Origin: an uncultured Eubacteriales bacterium | GTDB taxonomy: Bacteria > Bacillota > Clostridia > Oscillospirales > Oscillospiraceae | DNA length: 18,695 nt | Direction: 5' to 3' | Assembly (NCBI GenBank): GCA_949744025.1 | Contig: CATJWA010000192.1 | Coordinates: forward strand, 1-18,695 | Shown here: piece by piece, positions 1-8,230 of the stretch | Position numbering within the stretch: position 1 is the stretch's first letter | How the letters are laid out: each line of letters starts with the position of its first letter | Notes under the pieces: model-generated | Databases searched by the model: none | Seen by the model: the letters and a program-made list of their open reading frames with translations, nothing else | Told to the model about the DNA's origin: nothing | Translations under genes and position numbers: made by a program

Positions 1-73
1 CAGCTTCCATCTTAAAGCGGTCCATAGCGTCACGAGCGTTGGGGTTCATGATGCTGTTGCTGCTCTTTGCCAT
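1..73 (-). CDS. Alpha/beta-type small acid-soluble spore protein (SASP), 5' end only
   Basis: The minus strand reads 24 codons from an ATG at 73 down to the window edge, starting MAKSSNSIMNPNARDAM and continuing into DRFKMEA. The NPNARDAMDRFKMEA stretch matches the N-terminal part of alpha/beta SASPs, where a P-x-A-x-x-A-(L/M)-x-x-(F/M)-K-x-E pattern leads into the germination-protease cleavage region. These roughly 60-70 residue proteins coat DNA in the forespore, protect it from UV and heat, and are degraded on germination. An AAAGGAG ribosome binding site lies 11 nt upstream of the ATG on the minus strand. The gene is truncated by the window, so the C-terminal DNA-binding segment is not seen. 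It is divergent from the pyr operon. Its presence implies a spore-forming host. The family assignment rests on a short stretch but the pattern is characteristic. Confidence 0.8.
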   Translation of the reverse strand, partial: MAKSSNSIMNPNARDAMDRFKMEA

Positions 74-304
74 TTGAGATACATCTCCTTTGCTTTTTTA
101 TTTGGGTCATTCCCGACTATAGCTTCTGCACGCTTTCGCGTTCTATTCGCTTGCCTGGAATGTAAATTTTGTAAGCCGCCGACGCTTTTGCAGCGTGCTT
201 ACGCAGTATATTGTACCCGAACTTTCATATTTTTTTCTGCTTTTTTATTCCTGTGGCGGCAAATAAATCCTACGGAAATTTTTTCTACGGTCTTTCATGT
301 AATG
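74..304. other. Divergent intergenic region between SASP and the pyr promoter
   Basis: About 230 bp without a convincing gene; the plus-strand open frame here has no ribosome binding site and no recognisable protein. It holds the SASP ribosome binding site, the tentative SASP promoter, a small hairpin (ACGCT, 5-nt loop, AGCGT) near 182-196, and T-rich tracts around 227-247 and 278-285. I see no PyrR-binding attenuator motif in it. Confidence 0.6.
120..149 (-). promoter_or_regulatory. Tentative sigma-G-like promoter for the SASP gene
   Basis: On the minus strand CGAATA (149-144) is followed after 17 nt by GAAGCTA (126-120). The forespore sigma-G consensus is roughly TGAATA and CATACTA, so the -35 fits well and the -10 only partly (four of seven). 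SASP genes are normally sigma-G dependent, which makes this location reasonable, about 50 nt upstream of the start codon. It is a weak match and may be chance. Confidence 0.25.
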
Positions 305-333
305 TTGACTTTAGTATTTCAGACTGATATAAT
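305..333 (+). promoter_or_regulatory. Sigma-A promoter of the pyr operon
   Basis: TTGACT (305-310), 17 nt, TATAAT (328-333): one mismatch from the full sigma-A consensus with ideal spacing. Transcription should start near 339-341, giving a leader of only about 39 nt before the pyrC ATG. That leaves no room for the anti-antiterminator and terminator pair seen in PyrR-controlled operons. Confidence 0.85.
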
Positions 334-378
334 ATATAAGATTAAAGATTAACTGTGTTTTTATACGGGGGACAAAGA

Positions 379-1626
379 ATGACAGGAATTTACGGAGCGA
401 AAAAATACTGCGCCGGACATTTTTCCGACGGCCCTTTGTTTATTGACGGTAAGTTAGTCGCGGATACTTCCCGCGACTGTCACGCCATTGAAAAATTCGA
501 CGGCTGCTATATATTGCCCGGCTTCGCGGATGTGCATGTGCATCTGCGTGAGCCGGGGTTTTCTTATAAAGAGACTATTCGTACCGGAACTCTCGCCGCC
601 GCAAGAGGCGGATATACTGTAGTATGCACAATGCCTAATCTCTCCCCTGCGCCGGACTGTATTGAAAATCTGTCCGTGCAGCTCCAGATAATCGAAAATG
701 ATGCCGCAGTTCGCGTCATGCCATACGGAACAATAAGCCGCGGAGAAAAAGGACGTGAGCTGTCCGATATGGACGCGCTTGCTCCGCTGACGGTTGCCTT
801 CTCCGATGACGGCAAGGGTGTTCAGGGAGACGAGCTCATGCATCGCGCTATGCTCAAGTCAAAATCCCTTGGAAAAATAATCGCCGCTCACTGTGAGGAT
901 GAGGCTCTGCTTCACGGAGGCTGCATCCACGATGGGCATTTTGCCGAACAGCATAGCCTGCCAGGCATTTGCAGTGAAAGTGAATGGCATCAGCTTGAGC
1001 GGGATTTACGCCTCGTGCGTGAAACCGGCTGTTCATATCACATGTGCCATGTTTCAACCAAGGAGAGTGTGGAGCTTATACGCCGTGCCAAGACCGAGGG
1101 GCTGGACGTAAGCTGCGAGACGGCGCCGCACTACCTGTTTTTAAATGATATGATGCTTAAAGATGAAGGTCGTTTTAAGATGAATCCGCCGGTCAGGAGC
1201 GAGGCAGACAGGCTTGCATTGCTGGAAGGAATAAAGGACGGTACTATAGATATGATAGCCACCGACCACGCTCCGCACTCCACTGAGGAAAAAAGCCTCG
1301 GACTGCGCGGCAGTCTGATGGGTGTCAGCGGGCTGGAAGCGGCATTTCCGGTACTCTACACCGGTCTTGTGCGCACAGGAGAGATAAGCCTTGAAAAGCT
1401 CATTGAGCTCATGTGCATAAATCCGCGCCGTCGATTTGGATTACCCGGCGGTCTCGATATCGGAGATGAGGCAGATTTCTGTGTAGTTGATTTAAACAAA
1501 AAATTCGAAGTAGACAGCCAAAGCTTCCTTTCTATGGGAAAGGCTACGCCTTTTGACGGCATGGAGGTTTACGGCAGGGTAATATACACCGCGGTGAAGG
1601 GAGAAGTTGTATGGCAAGACAGATAA
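379..1626 (+). CDS. pyrC: Dihydroorotase (class I, Bacillus type)
   Basis: Cyclises N-carbamoyl-aspartate to dihydroorotate, step three of UMP synthesis, in the cytoplasm. The 415-residue protein is the usual length for class I enzymes. Metal-site elements of the amidohydrolase fold are visible: DVHVHLREPG (His53, His55), the SDDG loop (Asp143/144) that bridges the metals in class I, HCEDE (His171), HMCHVS (His224) and ATDHAPH (Asp296). The frame is open from a GTG at 355, but I chose ATG 379 because a GGGGGA Shine-Dalgarno lies 7 nt before it, and the preceding eight codons would fall on that ribosome binding site. First gene of the pyr operon; its last 16 bp overlap carA, so the two are probably translationally coupled. 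In Bacillus subtilis pyrB precedes pyrC and pyrR heads the operon; here pyrC leads and pyrB is near the end. Confidence 0.96.
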   Translation: MTGIYGAKKYCAGHFSDGPLFIDGKLVADTSRDCHAIEKFDGCYILPGFADVHVHLREPGFSYKETIRTGTLAAARGGYTVVCTMPNLSPAPDCIENLSVQLQIIENDAAVRVMPYGTISRGEKGRELSDMDALAPLTVAFSDDGKGVQGDELMHRAMLKSKSLGKIIAAHCEDEALLHGGCIHDGHFAEQHSLPGICSESEWHQLERDLRLVRETGCSYHMCHVSTKESVELIRRAKTEGLDVSCETAPHYLFLNDMMLKDEGRFKMNPPVRSEADRLALLEGIKDGTIDMIATDHAPHSTEEKSLGLRGSLMGVSGLEAAFPVLYTGLVRTGEISLEKLIELMCINPRRRFGLPGGLDIGDEADFCVVDLNKKFEVDSQSFLSMGKATPFDGMEVYGRVIYTAVKGEVVWQDR

Positions 1627-2717
1627 ACAGAAAGCTCGTGTTAGAGGACGGGAGCGAATACTATGGCAGCGCGTTCGGCGAAGTATGCGACAAGGTATGT
1701 GAGATTGTTTTTAACACCTCCATGGTAGGCTATCAAGAGGTTGTATCTGATCCGTCATACACCTATCAGGCTGTTGTGATGACCTATCCTCTTATCGGCA
1801 ATTACGGCGTCACCGACGACGACTACGAGACTAAAACCCCCACGATAGGCGCGCTGATAGTTGGCGAATATAACGACTCGCCGTCCAATTTCCGATTCAC
1901 AAAAACTCTTGGCGAGATACTTGAGGAAAATCATATTCCCGGCATCGATGGAATCGACACACGAAAGCTCACACGGAGTATACGAGACCGTGGCAGCCGT
2001 CGTGTTCTGATTACTGCTCCCGATACACCGATTGACAAGGCACTTGAAATAATCCGTTCCACTCCCGTTCCACATGATGCTGTAAGCCGTGTAAGCTGCC
2101 GTAAGCGCTGGTATTCACGCACACCCAACCACAAGTATAATGTCGTGGCCGTGGACTGCGGGATAAAGCTCAATATCGTGCGTAAGCTCAACTCTCTCCG
2201 GTGCAATGTCACCGTAGTGCCCTATGACACGCCTGCCGAAACCATTGAGCAAATGTCGCCTGACGGAGTGTTCCTCTCCAACGGCCCCGGAAACCCCGAG
2301 GATGTGGAGCCTGTGATTAAGCTTGTGAAGCAGCTTCGCGGTAAGTTCCCTATCTTTGGAATATGCTTGGGACACCAGATGATTGCCCTGGCCTGCGGCG
2401 CGAAAACCTATAAGCTGAAGTTTGGACACAGAGGCGGCAATCACCCTGTGAAAAATCTGCTCAATGGCAAGATAGAGATAACCAGCCAGAACCACAGCTA
2501 TGCTGTAAATGCAGATTCTCTCGCCGGCACAGGCCTGGAGCTGACGCATATAAACGTACTCGACAACACAGTTGAGGGACTGATGAGCCGCGAGGAGGAA
2601 ATTTTCAGCGTTCAATACCATCCCGAGAGCGCGCCGGGGCCGCAGGACAGCGGATATCTTTTTGATATGTTCATTGACAGCATGAGGAGGGCTAAGGAAA
2701 ATGCCAAAGAGAACTGA
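1611..2717 (+). CDS. carA: Carbamoyl-phosphate synthase small (glutaminase) subunit
   Basis: Hydrolyses glutamine and passes ammonia through a tunnel to the large subunit for carbamoyl-phosphate synthesis. The 368 residues show the CarA-specific N-terminal domain (about 1-150, with GYQEVVSDPSY near 40-50) and a class I glutamine amidotransferase domain from about 176. The catalytic triad is visible: Cys252 in GICLGHQ, and His337 and Glu339 in YHPES. The oxyanion segment SNGPGNPED lies near 223-231. The start overlaps the end of pyrC by 16 bp and the stop overlaps carB by 17 bp. Location inside the pyr operon suggests this is the pyrimidine-dedicated enzyme (pyrAA in Bacillus naming); whether it also serves arginine synthesis cannot be told from the window. 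Confidence 0.97.
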   Translation: MARQINRKLVLEDGSEYYGSAFGEVCDKVCEIVFNTSMVGYQEVVSDPSYTYQAVVMTYPLIGNYGVTDDDYETKTPTIGALIVGEYNDSPSNFRFTKTLGEILEENHIPGIDGIDTRKLTRSIRDRGSRRVLITAPDTPIDKALEIIRSTPVPHDAVSRVSCRKRWYSRTPNHKYNVVAVDCGIKLNIVRKLNSLRCNVTVVPYDTPAETIEQMSPDGVFLSNGPGNPEDVEPVIKLVKQLRGKFPIFGICLGHQMIALACGAKTYKLKFGHRGGNHPVKNLLNGKIEITSQNHSYAVNADSLAGTGLELTHINVLDNTVEGLMSREEEIFSVQYHPESAPGPQDSGYLFDMFIDSMRRAKENAKEN

Positions 2718-5700
2718 CATAAGCAAGGTCATGGTGATTGGCTCCGGTCCAATTATTATCGGTCAGGCCGCCGAGTTTGACTACGCCGGCACACAGGCCT
2801 GCCTCGCGCTCAGGGAGGAGGGCTACGAGGTAATTCTTGTCAACTCCAATCCCGCGACAATCATGACCGACAAAACCGTGGCCGACAAGATATATATGGA
2901 GCCGCTGACACTTGAGTATGTGGCAAAAATAATCCGCTATGAGCGCCCTGACGCCATAGTTCCCGGGATTGGTGGTCAAACTGGGTTGAACATTGCCATG
3001 CAGCTTGAGAAAAAGGGTGTTTTGCGTGAGTGCCAGACCCGCCTGCTCGGCACAACAAGCCAGAGTATTGAGATGGCAGAGGACCGCGAGCTGTTCAAGC
3101 AGCTTTGCCAGCAGCTCGGCGAGCCTGTACTCCCCTCCATGACCGTAAACTCCATTGAGGAGGGACTCGCGGCCGCAAAGGATATAGGCTATCCCGTGGT
3201 TCTGCGTCCTGCGTTCACTCTCGGAGGTACCGGAGGCGGCTTTGCAGACGACGAAAACGAAATGCGGGAGCTAATGAAAAACGCGCTCAAGCTCTCTCCG
3301 GTGCATGAGGTTCTTGTTGAAAAAAGCATAAAAGGCTACAAGGAAATTGAGTACGAGGTCATGCGCGATTCGAATGACACGGCAATAACCATATGCAACA
3401 TGGAAAATCTCGACCCCGTAGGAATACACACGGGCGACTCCATAGTAGTGGCCCCAAGCCAGACGCTTACAAATAAGGAGTACCATCTCCTGCGAGACAG
3501 CGCACTGCGTATAATCCGCGCACTGAAAATTGAGGGCGGCTGCAACGTGCAGTTTGCGCTCGACCCGCAGTCCTTTGACTACTACGTCATAGAGGTCAAT
3601 CCACGTGTTTCGCGTTCTTCCGCGCTTGCCAGCAAGGCCAGCGGCTACCCGATAGCGCGCGTGTCAGCGAAAATCGCCGTAGGCATGACCCTTGACGAGA
3701 TACGCATCGCCAACACTCCCGCCAGCTTTGAGCCGTCTCTGGACTACGTGGTCATGAAGATGCCGCGCTTCCCCTTTGACAAATTTATTGACGCTAACAA
3801 TACTCTGTCCACACAGATGAAAGCTACCGGTGAGGTTATGGCCATAGGACGCACCATTGAGGAGAGCATGCTCAAGGCTGTGCGCTCGCTTGAGACAGGT
3901 GTGTGTCACATCTACTCGTCCAAGTTTGATGACTGGACTTACGACGAGCTGATGAGCTATATTAAAAAAGGTACGGACGACCGTCTTTACGCCGTGGCCG
4001 AGCTTATTTACCACGGAGCGGACATCGGCAAAATCTGCGACGTTACTCAGATAGACATTTTCTTTATTGAGAAGATACGCCACATTATCGAGCTTGAGCG
4101 CGAGCTTGGCGACAGGAAATTTGACCTTGACGCCCTGCGCCTCGGCAAAAAATACGGCTTCAGCGACAAATATATCGCCAAGCTATGGGAAACCGACGAG
4201 CTGACCGTTTTCAACCTCCGGCGTGAAAACAAAATCATGCCGGTTTACAAGATGATAGACACCTGCGCCAGCGAGTTTGAAAGCTATATCCCCTACTTCT
4301 ACTCCACCTATGCCGACGAGAATGAGTCCATCGTTTCAGACAAGAAAAAGATAATCGTTCTCGGCTCCGGCCCGATACGAATAGGTCAGGGCGTGGAGTT
4401 CGACTACTCCTCGGTCCATGCCGTTATGACCATAAAGGCCTCCGGCGCTGAGGCGATAATAATAAATAACAATCCCGAAACAGTCTCAACTGACTACACG
4501 TGCAGCGACAAGCTTTACTTCGAGCCTCTGACTGTGGAAGATGTTATGAACATCATAGAGCTTGAAAAGCCATACGGGGTCATAGCCTCCCTCGGAGGAC
4601 AGACTGCAATAAATCTGGCAGAGCCCCTGCGTGAGCGCGGCGTGCGTATAATCGGCACGGATGTTGAGGCCATAGACAAGGCAGAAAACCGCGACAGCTT
4701 TGAAAAAGTGCTGCTTGAGCTGAACATCCCCCAGCCCATGGGACGGGCGGTCACCAATCTTGAGGACGGCGTGCGCGCCGCGGCAGAGATAGGCTATCCC
4801 GTTCTCGTGCGCCCGAGCTTTGTGCTTGGCGGACGCGCAATGCAGATAGTCGCCAATGAGGAAATGCTGCGCTATTACCTGAAAAACGCGGTTGAAATCG
4901 ATAAGGATCGCCCCGTGCTTGTTGACCGATATATAGTCGGCAAGGAGGTTGAGGTTGACGCTGTGTGCGACGGCACAGATGTGTTTGTGCCCGGCATCAT
5001 GGAGCTTGTGGAGCGCACCGGCGTTCACTCCGGCGACTCAATAAGCGTTTATCCCTCCTTCAGTCTGTCTCATAAGGTCAAGGACACCATACTCGACTAT
5101 ACAAAGCGCCTTGGTCTTGGAATCGGAATTGTCGGACTGTACAATATTCAGTTTATCGTTGATAAAAATGATGATGTGTACGTCATAGAGGTCAATCCAC
5201 GTTCCTCGCGTACCGTGCCCTTTCTTTCAAAGGCCTCCGGCTGCAACCTCGCCGATATTGGAACGTTGGTTATTCTTGGCACAAAGCTCAAGGAGCTGGG
5301 CTTCGACAAGCTCTATCAGCCAGAGCGCGAACGCTGGTATGTCAAAGCTCCCGCCTTCTCCTTCTCCAAGCTCAGAGGACTGGACGCTTACCTCTCGCCC
5401 GAGATGAAGTCCACAGGCGAGGCCATCGGCTATGACGACAAGATTACGCGCGCGCTTTACAAGGCCCTTCAGGCCAGCGGCACCAATCTGGTCAATTACG
5501 GCACAATCTTCGTGACCATTGCCGACGCCGACAAAGAGGAGGCCCTACCGCTTATACGCCGGTTCTACGATATGGGCTTTAATATCGAGGCCACGCGCGG
5601 CACGGCGGAATTTCTGAAGCAGCACGGAATACGCACGCGCATACGCAAAAAGATAAGCGAGGGAAGCGAGGAAATTCTCGACTCCATACGTCAGGGCTAT

Positions 5701-5874
5701 GTAAGCTATATCATCAACACCCGCGACGTAAGCTCCTCCGGCGTGTTCTCTGACGGTTATCAGATACGGCAGTGCGCCTCGGAAAACAACGTCACCACCT
5801 TCACAGCGCTCGATACGGTCAAGGCTGTGCTGGATGTCCTTGAGGAAACAACCATGAGAGTCTCCACGATTTGA
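2701..5874 (+). CDS. carB: Carbamoyl-phosphate synthase large subunit
   Basis: Makes carbamoyl phosphate from bicarbonate, ammonia from CarA and two ATP. The 1057-residue protein has the expected duplicated architecture: an N-terminal carboxyphosphate half opening with GSGPIIIGQAAEFDYAG (about residue 14), an oligomerisation segment around 400-545, and a second ATP-grasp half opening with LGSGPIRIGQGVEFDYS (about 553). The ATP-grasp signatures EVNPRVSRSSAL and EVNPRSSRTVPF are seen in the two halves. From about 937 comes the MGS-like allosteric domain, including NTRDVSSSG, where family members bind UMP or other effectors. The length is close to Bacillus PyrAB. The ATG lies inside the end of carA, and the TGA is followed after 10 bp by pyrK. 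UMP feedback is family knowledge, not something the sequence proves. Confidence 0.97.
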   Translation: MPKRTDISKVMVIGSGPIIIGQAAEFDYAGTQACLALREEGYEVILVNSNPATIMTDKTVADKIYMEPLTLEYVAKIIRYERPDAIVPGIGGQTGLNIAMQLEKKGVLRECQTRLLGTTSQSIEMAEDRELFKQLCQQLGEPVLPSMTVNSIEEGLAAAKDIGYPVVLRPAFTLGGTGGGFADDENEMRELMKNALKLSPVHEVLVEKSIKGYKEIEYEVMRDSNDTAITICNMENLDPVGIHTGDSIVVAPSQTLTNKEYHLLRDSALRIIRALKIEGGCNVQFALDPQSFDYYVIEVNPRVSRSSALASKASGYPIARVSAKIAVGMTLDEIRIANTPASFEPSLDYVVMKMPRFPFDKFIDANNTLSTQMKATGEVMAIGRTIEESMLKAVRSLETGVCHIYSSKFDDWTYDELMSYIKKGTDDRLYAVAELIYHGADIGKICDVTQIDIFFIEKIRHIIELERELGDRKFDLDALRLGKKYGFSDKYIAKLWETDELTVFNLRRENKIMPVYKMIDTCASEFESYIPYFYSTYADENESIVSDKKKIIVLGSGPIRIGQGVEFDYSSVHAVMTIKASGAEAIIINNNPETVSTDYTCSDKLYFEPLTVEDVMNIIELEKPYGVIASLGGQTAINLAEPLRERGVRIIGTDVEAIDKAENRDSFEKVLLELNIPQPMGRAVTNLEDGVRAAAEIGYPVLVRPSFVLGGRAMQIVANEEMLRYYLKNAVEIDKDRPVLVDRYIVGKEVEVDAVCDGTDVFVPGIMELVERTGVHSGDSISVYPSFSLSHKVKDTILDYTKRLGLGIGIVGLYNIQFIVDKNDDVYVIEVNPRSSRTVPFLSKASGCNLADIGTLVILGTKLKELGFDKLYQPERERWYVKAPAFSFSKLRGLDAYLSPEMKSTGEAIGYDDKITRALYKALQASGTNLVNYGTIFVTIADADKEEALPLIRRFYDMGFNIEATRGTAEFLKQHGIRTRIRKKISEGSEEILDSIRQGYVSYIINTRDVSSSGVFSDGYQIRQCASENNVTTFTALDTVKAVLDVLEETTMRVSTI

Positions 5875-5884
5875 GGAGCTGAAG

Positions 5885-6628
5885 ATGACACAGGAAATTT
5901 TTGAAATAACTGAAAACCGGCTCATAGCACGTGACATATACCGCCTTCATCTGCTCGGCAGCACCGCGGCCATGAGTGCACAGGGACAATTTGTCAATAT
6001 AAGGCTCGATGGTAAATTCCTGCGCCGGCCGATATCTGTGTGCTGCTACGACCATGAATCGGTAACACTGATATACAAAACTGTCGGTGCCGGTACACGA
6101 CAGCTTGCCGCAATGCGCGCAGGTGAAAAGCTTGACATGCTTGTCGGCCTCGGCAACGGCTTTGACGTCTCTAAAAGCGGTACTTCTCCCCTGCTTATCG
6201 GCGGCGGAGTCGGCGCCGCGCCTATGTATGGTCTCTGCCGCGAGCTTGTCGCTCAGGGCAAAAGCGTAATTGTTGCGCTGGGCTTCAACAGCGCGGAGGA
6301 ATCCTATTATATCGATGAGTTCGCATCCGCCGGCGCGCAGGTACTTCTTGCAACAGTGGATGGCAGCGCAGGAGTCCGCGGCTTCGTCACCAAAGCGATG
6401 GAGGCTCTTGAGTACAGCTATTTTTACGCCTGCGGGCCCATGCCAATGCTCGAGGCGGTAAACTCCGCGGTGAATACGGATGGCCAGTTCAGCTTCGAAG
6501 AACGCATGGGCTGCGGCTTCGGAGCATGCATGGGCTGCTCCTGCAAAACTCTCACCGGCAGCAAAAGAATATGCAGGGACGGCCCTGTGCTTGAGAAAGG
6601 AGAAATCTTATGGCCGACACACGAGTAA
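5885..6628 (+). CDS. pyrK: Dihydroorotate dehydrogenase electron-transfer subunit
   Basis: Partner of PyrD in class 1B dihydroorotate dehydrogenase; it carries FAD and a 2Fe-2S cluster and passes electrons from the PyrD FMN to NAD+. Visible features in 247 residues: an FAD-binding beta-barrel with RRPIS (47-51), the nucleotide-binding GGGVGAAP loop (106-113), YACGPMPML (171-179), and the C-terminal cluster ligands Cys210, Cys215, Cys218 and Cys230 in the C-x4-C-x2-C-x11-C spacing typical of PyrK. An AGGAG ribosome binding site overlaps the carB stop region just before the ATG. The gene overlaps pyrD by 19 bp, consistent with making the two subunits in equal amounts. The NAD-linked enzyme allows pyrimidine synthesis without respiratory quinones, as expected in an anaerobe. 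Confidence 0.95.
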   Translation: MTQEIFEITENRLIARDIYRLHLLGSTAAMSAQGQFVNIRLDGKFLRRPISVCCYDHESVTLIYKTVGAGTRQLAAMRAGEKLDMLVGLGNGFDVSKSGTSPLLIGGGVGAAPMYGLCRELVAQGKSVIVALGFNSAEESYYIDEFASAGAQVLLATVDGSAGVRGFVTKAMEALEYSYFYACGPMPMLEAVNSAVNTDGQFSFEERMGCGFGACMGCSCKTLTGSKRICRDGPVLEKGEILWPTHE

Positions 6629-7521
6629 ACCTTGCCGGTCTTGATCTGGACAACCCCGTCATCCCTGCCAGCGGCACCTTTGGTTTCGGCCATGAGTTTT
6701 CAGAGCTGTATGATTTGAATATTTTAGGCTCCATTGCCCTTAAGGGTACGACACGCGAGCCGCGCTTCGGCAACCCAACGCCGAGAATAGCTGAGTGCAC
6801 AGCCGGCATGATAAATTCTGTTGGATTACAAAATCCAGGTATTGAACATGTAATAGCTCATGAGCTGCCGGAGCTCAGCAAGGTATTTCATAAAAAAGTG
6901 ATTGCTAATATCGGCGGCTTTTCCGTAGAGGAGTTTACCTACTGCTGCGCGCTGGCCGACAGGCAGGAGCAGATAGGCATAATCGAACTGAACATAAGCT
7001 GCCCCAACCTGCACTGTGGAGGCATGAATTTCGCCGCAGCCCCGGACTCCGCTCGGGAAGTCGTAACAGCGGTGCGCAAGGTCACGACGAAGCCGCTTTT
7101 TGTCAAGCTCTCACCCAATGTCACGGACATCACGGAAATTGCCCGCGCCTGTGAGAACGCGGGAGCAGACGGAATCTGCCTTATCAACACACTGCTGGGT
7201 ATGCGAATTGACCTGCGCCGCCAAAAGCCTGTAATCGCCAACAAAATGGGTGGCTTTTCGGGACCTGCAATCTTCCCTGTCGCACTGCGCGCGGTGTATC
7301 AGGTCTATGAGGCGGTAAGCGTCCCGCTGATCGGAGTCGGCGGCATCTCCGGCGCAGAGGATGTAATCGAAATGATGCTCGCCGGCGCAAGCGCTGTTGA
7401 GGTTGGAGCAGCAAATCTTGTTCAGCCGTATGTGTGTAAAGACATAATCGAGAGCCTGCCGCATGTCATGGACAGTTATGGCATCGGCAGCCTCAGAGAA
7501 ATAATAGGAAAGGCGCATTGA
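6610..7521 (+). CDS. pyrD: Dihydroorotate dehydrogenase, catalytic subunit (class 1B)
   Basis: Oxidises dihydroorotate to orotate using FMN. The 303-residue TIM-barrel protein starts with VNLAGLDLDNPVIPASGTFG, a typical PyrD beginning. The active-site Cys131 sits in NISCPNLHCGG, where class 1 enzymes use Cys as the catalytic base instead of the Ser of class 2. FMN phosphate-binding glycines appear in GVGGISGAED (242-251), and NKMGGFSGPA (211-220) is the usual motif before that. Immediate overlap with pyrK marks it as class 1B (NAD-dependent) and not the fumarate-dependent class 1A. The gene ends two bases before the ATG of pyrF. Confidence 0.96.
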   Translation: MADTRVNLAGLDLDNPVIPASGTFGFGHEFSELYDLNILGSIALKGTTREPRFGNPTPRIAECTAGMINSVGLQNPGIEHVIAHELPELSKVFHKKVIANIGGFSVEEFTYCCALADRQEQIGIIELNISCPNLHCGGMNFAAAPDSAREVVTAVRKVTTKPLFVKLSPNVTDITEIARACENAGADGICLINTLLGMRIDLRRQKPVIANKMGGFSGPAIFPVALRAVYQVYEAVSVPLIGVGGISGAEDVIEMMLAGASAVEVGAANLVQPYVCKDIIESLPHVMDSYGIGSLREIIGKAH

Positions 7522-7523
7522 AT

Positions 7524-8228
7524 ATGGGAAAAGATGTTATAATTGCCTGTGATTTTGCCGGAAGAAATGAGACGCTGGACTTTCTTAGTCTCTTTACTGG
7601 CAATAAGCCCTTCGTAAAGATTGGCATGGAGCTTTTCTATGCCGAGGGGCCTGAAATAGTGCGCGAGATAAAAAACCGCGGTCATAAGATTTTTCTTGAT
7701 TTGAAGCTGCATGATATTCCCAATACTGTCGGCAAAGCAATGAGGGTGCTCTCGGGACTGGATGTGGATATGTGCAACCTCCATGCTGCCGGCGGCTCGG
7801 AGATGATGCGCGCTGCGCTTGCCGGCCTGACAAGATCAAACGGAACACGCCCGCTGCTCATTGCCGTGACACAGCTCACCTCCACAACGCCGCAGATGCT
7901 GAAAAATGAACTGCTTATAGACAGCAGCATGAATGACACTGTGATAAGCTACGCACAAAACGCCGCGGCCTGCGGGCTGGACGGCGTGGTATGCTCACCT
8001 CTTGAGGCAGGCATAGTTCATGATGCCTGTGGAGCAGAATTTCTCACTGTGACGCCCGGCGTGCGTTTTGCCGGCGGTGATGTGGGCGACCAGGCCCGTG
8101 TCACCACGCCTGAGCGGGCAAAGCTTCTCGGCTCGGACTATATTGTTGTAGGCCGTCCGGTAACAACATCTGAGAACCCTGTCTCTGCCTATGAACGCTG
8201 CATAAAAGAATTTGTTTCGGAGGTATGA
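7524..8228 (+). CDS. pyrF: Orotidine-5'-phosphate decarboxylase
   Basis: Catalyses the final step, OMP to UMP plus carbon dioxide. The 234-residue protein belongs to the Gram-positive class I group: FVKIGMELFYAEGP near 30-43, the catalytic charge network FLDLKLHDIPNTV with Asp59, Lys61 and Asp64, the loop TPGVRFAGGDVGDQARVTTP, and the phosphate-binding VVGRPVTTSENP near the C-terminus. I chose ATG 7524, which has an AAGG purine stretch 10 nt upstream; a TTG at 7518 in the same frame is possible but would overlap the pyrD stop. The stop TGA overlaps a possible upstream ATG of pyrE. Confidence 0.95.
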   Translation: MGKDVIIACDFAGRNETLDFLSLFTGNKPFVKIGMELFYAEGPEIVREIKNRGHKIFLDLKLHDIPNTVGKAMRVLSGLDVDMCNLHAAGGSEMMRAALAGLTRSNGTRPLLIAVTQLTSTTPQMLKNELLIDSSMNDTVISYAQNAAACGLDGVVCSPLEAGIVHDACGAEFLTVTPGVRFAGGDVGDQARVTTPERAKLLGSDYIVVGRPVTTSENPVSAYERCIKEFVSEV

Positions 8229-8230
8229 AA

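Noticed and set aside
182..196. Hairpin in the SASP-pyr gap as a terminator
   Set aside because: Only 5 bp with no T-run, and neither flanking gene reads toward it from its 3' end.
74..352. Plus-strand open frame of 92 codons in the SASP-pyr gap
   Set aside because: Begins next to the SASP start, lacks a ribosome binding site, and runs across the pyr promoter; the translated sequence is not family-like.
355..378. GTG start for pyrC at 355
   Set aside because: No Shine-Dalgarno before it, only about 15 nt from the transcript start, and its first codons cover the GGGGGA site that serves ATG 379.
305..378. PyrR attenuator or nucleotide-sensing reiterative initiation at pyrC
   Set aside because: The leader is too short for a terminator pair, and the start region is purine-rich without a pyrimidine start or U-run of the kind used in enterobacterial pyr genes.
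2115..2732. Minus-strand open frame of 205 codons opposite carA
   Set aside because: Shadow frame of a conserved gene; no ribosome binding site or recognisable protein motif.
4486..5028. Minus-strand open frame of 180 codons opposite carB
   Set aside because: Shadow of carB caused by codon bias; no start signals and no domain.
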